A DNA stretch of 13,199 nt from Oscillospiraceae bacterium (GTDB lineage Bacteria; Bacillota; Clostridia; Oscillospirales; Oscillospiraceae), in contig JAJBVW010000134.1 of the NCBI GenBank assembly GCA_020866945.1, positions 1-13,199 of the forward strand, given 5' to 3'. Shown in pieces: positions 7,341 through 13,199 of this stretch. The notes beneath the pieces were generated by a model. That model searched no databases and was not told where the DNA came from. It saw only the letters and a program-made list of their open reading frames with translations. Position numbers and translations under genes: made by a program. Each line of letters opens with the position of its first letter. Position 1 is the first letter of the stretch.

Positions 7341-7613
7341 ATGCCGGACTATATGATAAACGCCCTGTTCGTCACCTGCGGGCTGATGCTGCTCGTCCGG
7401 CTCGCAGAGCTTATCCGCCGGGCGGCGCGGCCTCTGCTGCGGCTGGGGCTGCACGGTCTGACCGGTCTTGTCCTGCTTCTGATGGGAAACACCGTGGGGA
7501 GTCTGTTCGGCATGGGTCTTGGATTAAACGGTCTGACCGTGGCCGTATCCGCCGCTCTGGGCGGGCCGGGCGTGGCGCTGCTGTGGGCCGTGCGATATGT
7601 GATTGTATCTTAG
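7341..7613 (+). CDS. bofA: BofA-family pro-sigma-K processing inhibitor
   Basis: This 90-aa, two-helix membrane protein belongs to the BofA family. In B. subtilis, BofA holds the intramembrane protease SpoIVFB inactive in the outer forespore membrane until pro-sigma-K should be cleaved. Helix 1 is about 5-22 and helix 2 about 36-56, and the C-terminal half reads GLNGLTVAVS...LGGPGVALL. Asn50, Asn63 and Thr66 have the same spacing as the B. subtilis residues I recall as important (N48, N61, T64). AGGAGG lies 9 nt before the ATG. It is divergent from the topoisomerase operon and stands alone, with no recR or sigK cluster near it. Family assignment is good; that it acts on a SpoIVFB in this organism is inferred. 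Confidence 0.85.
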   Translation: MPDYMINALFVTCGLMLLVRLAELIRRAARPLLRLGLHGLTGLVLLLMGNTVGSLFGMGLGLNGLTVAVSAALGGPGVALLWAVRYVIVS

Positions 7614-7637
7614 ATGCCCGCAAAATCGCAAAAGCAG

Positions 7638-7659
7638 CGGGAAAACGTCCCGGATTTTA
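7638..7659 (+). terminator. weak candidate terminator after bofA
   Basis: A short stem, CGGGA (7638-7642) with TCCCG (7648-7652), is followed after one G by ATTTTAT. It sits 25 nt past the bofA stop. The 5-bp stem is short, so this is tentative. Confidence 0.35.
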
Positions 7660-7700
7660 TGACACATTATACAAATCTAATGATTTTTGCAAAATTTCTG

Positions 7701-7729
7701 TTGACACCAGGACAGGCCCGTGCTAGTAT
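7701..7729 (+). promoter_or_regulatory. sigma-A promoter of the lysine-riboswitch ABC operon
   Basis: A perfect TTGACA (7701-7706) is 17 nt from TAGTAT (7724-7729). The -10 is preceded by TGC, an extended -10 feature. The start point would be about 7736, just ahead of the riboswitch aptamer. Confidence 0.75.
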
Positions 7730-7758
7730 ATTAAGAAACGAAAATTGAATCGCTTTTC

Positions 7759-7919
7759 GATAGAGGCGCGGTTTTCATCAGTACCGTCCCGGCAAGGCCA
7801 GGCAGCCGCCGGATGGGAAAGGGAACGCCGCCGAAGCGTTTGGAGCGTGCCTGCTCTCCTTGCGCTGGGCCATTGGGAAATACCCAATGGACTGTCACAA
7901 GTACTTGTGGAGCGCTGTC
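7759..7919 (+). promoter_or_regulatory. lysine riboswitch (L-box) aptamer
   Basis: The leader matches the lysine-sensing aptamer by conserved core blocks in order: GATAGAGGCGCG (7759-7770), ATCAGTA (7777-7783), a GGGAAAGGGAACG block, CGCCGAAGC, GCTGGG (about 7864), ACTGTCA (7891-7897) and GGAGCGCTGTC (7909-7919). These follow the B. subtilis lysC leader closely. P1 forms between GATAG (7759-7763) and CTGTC (7915-7919). A perfect hairpin CATTGGG/CCCAATG (7871-7889) and another around CACAAGTACTTGTG (7896-7909) fit two of the peripheral helices. It senses L-lysine in the nascent mRNA. With the terminator downstream it should act as an OFF switch on the ABC transporter. The region from 7614 to 8078 holds no gene and is accounted for by this leader and its promoter. 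Confidence 0.92.
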
Positions 7920-7950
7920 AATGGCCGTTCGGCTTGCCCCTTTCTTTGGG

Positions 7951-7970
7951 AGGCATATACCGTATATCCT
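7951..7970 (+). promoter_or_regulatory. small hairpin in the riboswitch expression platform
   Basis: AGG plus ATATA (7951-7959, with C7954 bulged) pairs with TATATCCT (7963-7970) around CCG. It directly abuts the terminator stem, so it may stack on it or compete in the antiterminated fold. I could not resolve the antiterminator by eye. Confidence 0.45.
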
Positions 7971-8001
7971 ATGAACCGCTTGACGCAAGCGGTTCATTTT
8001 T
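7971..8001 (+). terminator. riboswitch-controlled intrinsic terminator
   Basis: A perfect 12-bp stem (ATGAACCGCTTG at 7971-7982, CAAGCGGTTCAT at 7986-7997) has a 3-nt loop and runs into five T. It lies 51 nt past the aptamer and about 77 nt before the first gene, the layout of a transcription-attenuating lysine riboswitch. Confidence 0.9.
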
Positions 8002-8012
8002 CGTTCCCAGGC

Positions 8013-8046
8013 CGCGTCCCCCGGGAGCGCATCCAAAAGGGACGCG
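8013..8046 (+). promoter_or_regulatory. second leader hairpin before the binding-protein gene
   Basis: CGCGTCCC (8013-8020) and GGGACGCG (8039-8046) form a perfect 8-bp stem with an 18-nt loop. It is followed by AGAGATTTTATTGAG, so the U-rich run is not adjacent. A 5' mRNA-stabilising structure is more likely than a terminator. Confidence 0.45.
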
Positions 8047-8078
8047 AGAGATTTTATTGAGAAAGGTAGATATGAACC

Positions 8079-8948
8079 ATGAAGAGACTTTTTGCGCTGC
8101 TGCTGGCCCTGGTGATGGTATTCGCCCTGGCCGCCTGCTCCTCCTCCAGCTCCGACGACGCGGAGGACGACACCGTTATCCAGGGCCTGGAGGACGGCGT
8201 TCTGACCATTGCCATGGAGTGCGCCTACGCCCCCTACAACTGGACACAGTATGACGACTCCAACGGGGCCGTTCCCATCTCCGGCTCCGACGGGGAGTAC
8301 GCCAACGGCTACGACGTAATGATCGCGAAGCTCATCTGCGAGTATTACGGCTGGGAGCTGGAGGTCATCCGCACCGACTGGGATTCCCTAGTGCCCGGCG
8401 TGCAGTCCGGCATCTATGACGCGGTCATCGCCGGTCAGTCCATGACCGAGGAGCGCTCCGAGCAGGTGGACTTCGCAGGCCCCTACTACTACGCCTCCAT
8501 CGTGTGCGTCACCCTGGCCGACAGCGAGTATGCCTCCGCCACCGGTCTGACCGACCTGGCTGGCGGCACCTGCACCGCCCAGATCGCTACCATCTGGTAT
8601 GACAGTATGCTGCCCCAGATCCCCGACGCCCAGATCCAGACCGCTGCGGAGACCGCTCCTGCCATGCTGATGGCTCTGGAGACCGGCACCGTTGACTTCA
8701 TCTGCACTGATATGCCCACTGCCATGGGCGCTGTAGCCGCCTATGACGACATGGTCATCCTGGACTTCTCCGACTCCGACGACAACTTTGAGGCGGACGA
8801 GGGCGAGATCAACATCGGCGTGTCCGTCATGAAGGGCAACACCACCCTGAAGGACGCCATTGACGAGGTTCTCAGCACCATGACCGTGGACGACTTTAAC
8901 GAGCTGATGGACGAGGCCATCGCCATCCAGCCTCTGACCGAAGACTAA
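8079..8948 (+). CDS. amino acid ABC transporter substrate-binding lipoprotein (probable lysine)
   Basis: This 289-aa SBP_bac_3 (family 3) binding protein captures a polar amino acid outside the cell and delivers it to the permease. The signal ends in lipobox LAAC with Cys20, followed by a Ser/Asp-rich tether to about residue 35. The mature domain starts with an LTIAMECAYAPYNW segment (42-55). Arg126 in TEERSEQVDF is the usual ligand carboxylate contact, and Asp211 in DFICTDMPTA is the usual amino-group contact. AAAGG lies 12 nt before the ATG, a slightly long spacing. An out-of-frame ATG at 8072 is not the start. It is the first gene under the lysine riboswitch, which argues for lysine as ligand. 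Codon use is strongly biased to C- and G-ending codons, suggesting high expression. Confidence 0.9.
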   Translation: MKRLFALLLALVMVFALAACSSSSSDDAEDDTVIQGLEDGVLTIAMECAYAPYNWTQYDDSNGAVPISGSDGEYANGYDVMIAKLICEYYGWELEVIRTDWDSLVPGVQSGIYDAVIAGQSMTEERSEQVDFAGPYYYASIVCVTLADSEYASATGLTDLAGGTCTAQIATIWYDSMLPQIPDAQIQTAAETAPAMLMALETGTVDFICTDMPTAMGAVAAYDDMVILDFSDSDDNFEADEGEINIGVSVMKGNTTLKDAIDEVLSTMTVDDFNELMDEAIAIQPLTED

Positions 8949-8960
8949 TCAACGCAATCC

Positions 8961-9009
8961 TGCCACTTTTTGAAGGGGCTGCATCCATGTGGTGCAGCCC
9001 CTACTGGCA
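8961..9009 (+). repeat. stem-loop between binding-protein and permease genes
   Basis: A perfect 10-bp stem (AGGGGCTGCA at 8974-8983, TGCAGCCCCT at 8993-9002) has a 9-nt loop. Outer arms TGCCA (8961-8965) and TGGCA (9005-9009) can extend it. No T run follows, so it is not a normal terminator. It lies between the binding-protein stop and the permease RBS, where stem-loops often protect the upstream mRNA so that binding protein exceeds permease. Confidence 0.7.
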
Positions 9010-9030
9010 AAAATAAGGAGGGACACGCCT

Positions 9031-9921
9031 ATGGAACGGCTCTCACAGCTATTCAGCGACATACTAAAGCTATTGCAGCGGTACGGCGGCGCCTATTTGG
9101 GCGGCGTCCGCAACACTCTGCTCCTGGCCCTGATCGCCACCGTTATCGGCTGCGTCATCGGCTTTGTCTGCGGCATTTTGCAGACCATCCCCCACGCCAA
9201 GACCGACAACCCGGTGAAGCGGTTTTTCCTGGGCCTTATCCGGGTCGTCATCCGGGTCTATGTGGAGGTGTTCCGGGGTACGCCCATGGTTTTGCAGGCG
9301 GTGTTCATCTACTACGGCCTGCCCTACTTCTCCAACAACGCCATGCACTTCAACAGCGTCTGGGTGGCCGCCATTCTGGTGGTGTCCATCAACACCGGCG
9401 CGTATATGGCGGAGACCGTCCGGGGCGGCATTATCTCCATCGACCCCGGCCAGACGGAGGGGGCCAAGGCCATCGGCATGACCCATGTGCAGACTATGAT
9501 AAACGTCATTCTGCCCCAGGCCCTCCGCAATATTATGCCCCAGATCGGCAACAACTTCATCATCAACGTGAAGGACACCTCCGTCATGTTCATCATCAGC
9601 TTCACGGAGCTGTTCTCCGTCCACCGGGCGGCGGTGGGAGCCACATACCTCTACTTCCCCTCCGCCACCATCGAGATGGTGGCCTACCTCTGCATGACGC
9701 TGGTGGCCTCCTTCCTGCTGCGCTGGCTGGAGCGGCGGATGGACGGCTCGGACAGCTACGAGCTGCTGCAAAGCGATCCGCTGGTTCCCACCGCCGGAAC
9801 CTACACCCTGGCGGAAATGCACACCCGGCGCAAGGCAGCCCGGTATAACACCGTCAGCGGCGATTACGACCCGGACGCGATGAAAAAGACGCGGAATGAT
9901 TCCACCAGGGGGGAGCGATAA
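9031..9921 (+). CDS. amino acid ABC transporter permease (HisM/GlnP type)
   Basis: This 296-aa inner membrane permease forms the channel of the importer, probably as a homodimer since it is the only permease gene in the operon. Helices lie about 26-50, 68-98, 110-130, 185-200 and 215-232. The EAA loop begins at Glu143 (EGAKAIG, 143-149) and continues to about 164, where it docks with the ATPase. The early segment VEVFRGTPMVLQ (78-89) is typical of the polar amino acid group. The ATG at 9031 is chosen because AAGGAGG lies 9 nt before it; an in-frame upstream ATG at 8989 falls inside the stem-loop. The family is usually about 220 residues, so the charged C-terminal tail from about 233 is an extension of about 64 residues of unknown role. 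Confidence 0.92.
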   Translation: MERLSQLFSDILKLLQRYGGAYLGGVRNTLLLALIATVIGCVIGFVCGILQTIPHAKTDNPVKRFFLGLIRVVIRVYVEVFRGTPMVLQAVFIYYGLPYFSNNAMHFNSVWVAAILVVSINTGAYMAETVRGGIISIDPGQTEGAKAIGMTHVQTMINVILPQALRNIMPQIGNNFIINVKDTSVMFIISFTELFSVHRAAVGATYLYFPSATIEMVAYLCMTLVASFLLRWLERRMDGSDSYELLQSDPLVPTAGTYTLAEMHTRRKAARYNTVSGDYDPDAMKKTRNDSTRGER

Positions 9922-9922
9922 T

Positions 9923-10663
9923 ATGGGCGAGACGATTTTACAGATACGGCATCTGTCCAAGAGCTTCGGCTCCCATGAGGTGCTGCGGGACATCGACTTC
10001 ACCGTGGACAAGGGGGACGTCACCAGCATCATCGGGGCCTCCGGCTCCGGCAAGTCCACCCTGCTGCGGTGCATAAACCTGCTGGAGACCCCTTCCAGCG
10101 GAGAGATCCTTTTCCACGACACGGACGTGACGGGCCGGGGGGTGAACGCCCCCGCTTACCGGGCCAAGGTGGGCATGGTGTTCCAGTCCTTCAACCTTTT
10201 CAGCAACATGACCGTGCTGGAAAACTGCGTGGTGGGCCAGGTGAAGGTGCTGAAAAAAACCAAGGCCCAGGCCAGGGAGAGCGCCATGGCCTATCTGGAA
10301 AAGGTGGGCATGGCCCCCTTCATCAACGCCAAGCCCCGGCAAATATCCGGCGGCCAGAAGCAGCGCGTAGCCATCGCCCGCGCCCTGGCCATGGAGCCGG
10401 AGGTGCTGCTGTTCGACGAGCCGACCTCCGCCCTGGACCCGGAAATGGTGGGCGAGGTGCTGACCGTCATGCAGACCCTGGCCCAGGAGGGCATGACCAT
10501 GCTGGTCGTGACGCACGAAATGGCCTTCGCGCGGGATGTCAGCACCCAGGTGGTCTATATGAACGAGGGCGTCATCTGCGAGCAGGGCGCGCCCCAGGAC
10601 GTGCTGGGCAATCCCCAGCGCCAGGAAACCAAGGACTTCCTGGCCCGCTTCCGGCAGGCATAA
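9923..10663 (+). CDS. amino acid ABC transporter ATP-binding protein (GlnQ/HisP type)
   Basis: This 246-aa cytoplasmic ATPase powers the importer. All motifs are intact: Walker A GASGSGKST (38-46), Q-loop Gln88, signature ISGGQ (141-145, Ile in place of the common Leu), Walker B VLLFDEP (161-167), D-loop SALD (169-172) and switch His198. Length is typical for the polar amino acid class. The ATG at 9923 is preferred over an upstream in-frame one because it follows a strong AGGGGGGAG at 7 nt and matches the family N-terminus. It begins 1 nt after the permease stop, so the two are likely coupled. Transcription ends at the terminator just downstream. The substrate follows from the riboswitch rather than from this protein. 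Confidence 0.94.
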   Translation: MGETILQIRHLSKSFGSHEVLRDIDFTVDKGDVTSIIGASGSGKSTLLRCINLLETPSSGEILFHDTDVTGRGVNAPAYRAKVGMVFQSFNLFSNMTVLENCVVGQVKVLKKTKAQARESAMAYLEKVGMAPFINAKPRQISGGQKQRVAIARALAMEPEVLLFDEPTSALDPEMVGEVLTVMQTLAQEGMTMLVVTHEMAFARDVSTQVVYMNEGVICEQGAPQDVLGNPQRQETKDFLARFRQA

Positions 10664-10675
10664 GGGAATAATTTT

Positions 10676-10719
10676 CTCCCCCGCCGCGGCAATTTGCGCC
10701 GCACGGGGGAGATTTTTTT
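10676..10719 (+). terminator. intrinsic terminator of the ABC transporter operon
   Basis: An 8-bp outer stem (CTCCCCCG at 10676-10683, CGGGGGAG at 10704-10711) and a 5-bp inner stem (GCGGC at 10686-10690, GCCGC at 10698-10702) are followed by A and seven T (10713-10719). It begins 12 nt after the ATPase stop. Confidence 0.93.
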
Positions 10720-10728
10720 GTCCGCCTG

Positions 10729-10737
10729 TGGTACAAT
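10729..10737 (+). promoter_or_regulatory. candidate extended -10 promoter for the membrane protein gene
   Basis: TGGTACAAT combines TGn with TACAAT (five of six matches) 52 nt before the gene start. No good -35 is present, as the preceding sequence is the terminator T run. TATAAA at 10743-10748 is an alternative -10, with TTGTCC 19 nt upstream. Confidence 0.35.
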
Positions 10738-10788
10738 GGTTCTATAAAGCGTCGGGCGGCTATGCCTGCGAGAGAGGATAGAAATGAT

Positions 10789-11892
10789 ATGCTGACGGAA
10801 AAGGAAACGCGCATCATACGAAGATACTGCCTGCTCCCGGCCCTGGGCACGGCCTGCCTACTCATGGCTATGCTGATTGGGGCTGTGTGGATATTGCTGT
10901 GCATGGTGAACGACCTGGTTTTTTATGGGGACTTTTACAGCCTGGGACTGTATACATATTTGGCCATCGCGGCAGTCTATACGGTGGCCTTCATCGTTTG
11001 CTTTCTGGTCCCCCGGATTGGGATGGGAAAGGAAGCCTGGACGGAAATCACCGGAAAAGCGAAGGTCTCCCTGAACAGCGGGGATTATGCGCCCCAGGTA
11101 TCCGCTGTCTTGGGCGCTGGGGCTGCCGGTTCCCTGCTCAGCCAATCCCAAAGCCCCAAAGCGAACCGGGTCGGGGCGGTCATGAAGGGACTGGCCGCCG
11201 CAGGTACGGCAGCCACGGCGGCGGACATAGCGGGGGAAATGGGCCGAAACGCCAGATTGACGGCGGAGGTCTGCGGCGTGCGAGTACCAAGGACAAAAAA
11301 CTATGTGACCGCCGTCGTGCTTCTGCCCATCCTTCTGCTGACAGCGGTTTATATCCCCCATTTCATCGCGGCCAGGCGGACGATGGAGGCGGAAATCGCC
11401 GTGGCCTCGGAATCCGTCTATGCCTTGCAGGCCGCCTTACAGGAGGGGTGCGACCACGTGCACGCGGACGACCCCAGGGAGGAATACGACAGCGGCGGCT
11501 ATCGGGTATCCGGGTATCTTTACAGCTCCGACAGCCCCCTGACCTCCTATATTTATGTGTTAATCGACAACGAGGGCTTCATAAGCGAAGTCAACTATGC
11601 CATTGACCTGGACATTCAGGGGGACAAGGAGGAAAACATCCTGAAGACGGCGGCGGAGCTGGCCACCCTGAACCGAATGCTGAACAGCGCCGGACTGTCG
11701 GCCCGGGCGGAGGAGCTGCTGGGAGAATACACGCTCCCGGAGGAGTTTATATCTCAGTTCATGGCCGGCTCCTATTATGAGAGCATCACCTATGTCAAAA
11801 GCGACAACACATGGATATATTACATGACCGATTCAGAAGATGAATATGACGAATACAGCAGCTCGTATATTTATGTCAGCATAGATTCCTGA
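10789..11892 (+). CDS. unrecognised membrane protein with three predicted helices
   Basis: I do not recognise this 367-aa protein. Two helices lie near the N-terminus (about 15-39 and 53-75). A stretch rich in Gly and Ala follows (about 108-147, GAGAAGSLL and AAAGTAATAADIAGE). A third helix lies at about 172-193. The rest (about 195-367) is a soluble domain, probably outside the cell, with many Tyr, Ser and acidic residues and a repeated pattern of SYIYV or SSYIYVS segments (about 253-258 and 358-364). The start at 10789 follows GAGAGG at about 11 nt; the in-frame ATG at 10762 has no good RBS. It is 23 nt upstream of the cysteine hydrolase, so the two probably share a transcript. A sensor or envelope role is possible but not shown. 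Confidence 0.8.
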   Translation: MLTEKETRIIRRYCLLPALGTACLLMAMLIGAVWILLCMVNDLVFYGDFYSLGLYTYLAIAAVYTVAFIVCFLVPRIGMGKEAWTEITGKAKVSLNSGDYAPQVSAVLGAGAAGSLLSQSQSPKANRVGAVMKGLAAAGTAATAADIAGEMGRNARLTAEVCGVRVPRTKNYVTAVVLLPILLLTAVYIPHFIAARRTMEAEIAVASESVYALQAALQEGCDHVHADDPREEYDSGGYRVSGYLYSSDSPLTSYIYVLIDNEGFISEVNYAIDLDIQGDKEENILKTAAELATLNRMLNSAGLSARAEELLGEYTLPEEFISQFMAGSYYESITYVKSDNTWIYYMTDSEDEYDEYSSSYIYVSIDS

Positions 11893-11915
11893 CAGCCAGA
11901 AAGGGGTTATAAATC

Positions 11916-12461
11916 ATGGCCGAGAACACACAAAAGCAGAACGTCCTAATCGTCATCGATATGCAAAACGACTTCATTGACGGCGCGCTGGGGACGGGCG
12001 AGGTGCAGGAAATCGTCCCGAACGTGCTGGAAAAGGTGCGGGAGCGGAAGAAAAACGGGGACATCGTGCTGTTCACGCGGGACACCCACGGGGAAAACTA
12101 CCTGGACACCCTGGAGGGCAGGCTTCTCCCGGTGACGCACTGCGTCAAAGGCACTCAGGGATGGCAGATATGCAGTCCGCTGGAGCCGTATACGGAGGGC
12201 GGCGCAAACGTCATTGACAAGACCACCTTCGGCTGGACAGGCTGGGAGCATACGTTCCGGAAGTGGGGCATCGTCCCGGAGAGCATCGAGCTTGCGGGCC
12301 TGTGTACGGACATTTGCGTGGCGTCCAACGCCCTCATCCTGCGGGCGCTGTATCCGGAAACTCCCATGACTGTGGATTCCTCCTGCTGCGCCGGTGTGAC
12401 GCCGGAAAAGCACAACGCGGCCCTTCTGACCATGGCGTCCTGCCAAATCGAAATCCTATAA
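11916..12461 (+). CDS. isochorismatase/nicotinamidase-family cysteine hydrolase
   Basis: This 181-aa enzyme of the isochorismatase-like fold hydrolyses an amide such as nicotinamide, or a related small molecule. The catalytic triad is visible: Asp15 in VIDMQNDF, Lys102 in IDKTTFG, and Cys134 in GLCTDICVASN. Residues Asp56 and His58 (TRDTHGENY) and His75 (LPVTHC) fit the metal-site triad of nicotinamidases (D-x-H plus H). AAGGGG lies 9 nt before the ATG. It may convert nicotinamide to nicotinate in NAD salvage, like PncA, but the family includes many other amidases and no other NAD gene is nearby. The upstream membrane protein gene gives no clear clue. Length is normal for the family. Confidence 0.88.
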   Translation: MAENTQKQNVLIVIDMQNDFIDGALGTGEVQEIVPNVLEKVRERKKNGDIVLFTRDTHGENYLDTLEGRLLPVTHCVKGTQGWQICSPLEPYTEGGANVIDKTTFGWTGWEHTFRKWGIVPESIELAGLCTDICVASNALILRALYPETPMTVDSSCCAGVTPEKHNAALLTMASCQIEIL

Positions 12462-12490
12462 GCCCCGGCCCCGCCCCATGCGCGGGCCAA

Positions 12491-12540
12491 AAAATCGCGG
12501 CCATGAGAGAGCAAAACCGCTTTCCCATGGCCGTGATTTT
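12491..12540. terminator. long stem terminator between convergent genes
   Basis: A 15-bp stem (AAAATCGCGGCCATG at 12491-12505, CATGGCCGTGATTTT at 12526-12540) has one mismatch on DNA that becomes a G-U pair in plus-strand RNA. It is flanked by A and T runs, so it should end transcripts from both sides: the cysteine hydrolase on the plus strand and the surface protein on the minus strand. The plus-strand RNA folds better. Confidence 0.85.
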
Positions 12541-12555
12541 CTTATATATCAGGTT

Positions 12556-13199
12556 TTATTTGCGGGCCTTTTTCCTTCCGGCGGGGATGAGGGCCGCCGC
12601 GCCCAATCCCCCGGCGCAGAGAGTCAGGAGCGCCAGCCACAGGAGCGGGGTGCTCGCGTCGCCGGTGCTGGGGGCGGTGGCCGTGGCCGCGGGTGTGACT
12701 GTGACTGTGGCCGCGGTGTCCGCCTCCTTCCAGGCGACAGCTACCGGGGACAGGCCCTTGAGGGTCACGGTCAGGCCATCGTCGGTCTTTGTCACGGCGG
12801 GGGTCTCCGTCTCGCCCGCCGTGATGCCCAGCCGGGACGAAGTCTCCGTGAACATATGCACCACAACGAAATCATAGCTGCTGTCCGTCCCATCGGGATA
12901 CGGGAGCGTCACGGTGATGCCCTCCGCCGGGAAATCCTCCTCCGTGGCGTCCTCCCACTGGCCGGTCGTCCCGTTCCAGAGCTGGAGGCGCACATCAAGA
13001 ATCATCGTCTGGTCGTCCGTATAGCCTACCGCCGTGGCGGTCACTCTGGTCGTCAGGTCGGCGGTCAGCTCCTCCACCGTGCTATAAAGGCTTTGCAAGC
13101 CCTCCGGCACCTCGGTCAGAGAGGTCACAACAATCTGCTCCCCTGTTTCCGTGGGGGCTGTCACCGCATTCACCGTCAGGGTATAGCTGGCCGCTGCGG
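12556..13199 (-). CDS. C-terminal part of a sortase-anchored surface protein (5' end outside window)
   Basis: This partial protein (about 214 codons visible) has no start in the window. The frame is open to the edge, where the sequence reads ASYTLTVNAVTAP, a strand typical of Ig-like surface domains; a GTG at 13173 lies inside that strand and is unlikely to be the start. A beta-rich region follows, then a Thr/Ala-rich linker and the anchor signal: a PSTG motif inside APSTGD, a hydrophobic helix (about WLALLTLCAGGLGAAALIP) and a basic end RKKARK. This is the sortase-anchor layout, but the motif is PxTG without the leading Leu, closer to the (S/N/P)PxTG motifs seen for some clostridial sortases. 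It would be exposed on the cell wall. Its binding role cannot be read from this part. Confidence 0.85.
   Translation of the reverse strand, partial: AAASYTLTVNAVTAPTETGEQIVVTSLTEVPEGLQSLYSTVEELTADLTTRVTATAVGYTDDQTMILDVRLQLWNGTTGQWEDATEEDFPAEGITVTLPYPDGTDSSYDFVVVHMFTETSSRLGITAGETETPAVTKTDDGLTVTLKGLSPVAVAWKEADTAATVTVTPAATATAPSTGDASTPLLWLALLTLCAGGLGAAALIPAGRKKARK

Noticed and set aside
7621..7698. Partly matching AT-rich repeats around GCAAAA and TTTTGC
   Set aside because: The matches are short and imperfect, and AT-rich sequence before a promoter gives these by chance.
7745..8254. Plus-strand open frame across the riboswitch and the start of the binding protein
   Set aside because: It runs through the structured aptamer and terminator and out of frame into the lipoprotein gene; the RNA explanation accounts for all conserved blocks.

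Overview
The window looks like chromosomal DNA of a GC-rich, anaerobic, probably spore-forming Firmicute of the gut Oscillospiraceae type (Flavonifractor, Lawsonibacter and Oscillibacter are relatives of this kind). This rests on strong AGGAGG-type ribosome binding sites, lipoprotein signals, a BofA-family sporulation gene, a lysine riboswitch with a transcription terminator, a PxTG cell-wall anchor, and a divergent topoisomerase IV-like gene pair. No tRNA, rRNA, insertion sequence, phage gene or CRISPR array was seen. The species is inferred, not shown.

Left block (about 109-7300, minus strand): a tight five-gene operon is read right to left. It holds parE-like (5124-7106), parC-like (2855-5110), a YitT-family membrane protein (1995-2858), a LUD-domain protein (1383-1976) and a lipoprotein with a transglutaminase-like fold (109-1380). 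Gaps are 13 nt, a 4-nt GTGA overlap, 18 nt and 2 nt. Two candidate sigma-A promoters lie upstream of parE with a strong GC hairpin between them, and a palindrome covers the downstream -10 box.

Middle block (7341-10719, plus strand): a bofA-like gene is divergent from the topoisomerase operon. Then comes a promoter, a lysine riboswitch (aptamer about 7759-7919), an intrinsic terminator (7971-8001), and a three-gene polar amino acid ABC importer: binding lipoprotein, permease and ATPase. A textbook terminator closes this operon. The riboswitch strongly suggests that lysine is the substrate and that the system is shut off when lysine is plentiful.

Right block (10789-13199): a plus-strand pair encodes an unrecognised three-helix membrane protein and an isochorismatase/nicotinamidase-family cysteine hydrolase. 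A long, probably bidirectional terminator stem follows. Converging from the right edge is the C-terminal part of a sortase-anchored surface protein whose start lies outside the window.

The best leads are the lysine riboswitch that names the transporter substrate, the transglutaminase-fold lipoprotein with Ser in place of the catalytic Cys, the natural Ala at the quinolone-determining position of the ParC-like subunit, and the hairpin between two promoters upstream of parE. I saw no clearly new multi-gene system such as a defence island or biosynthetic cluster.
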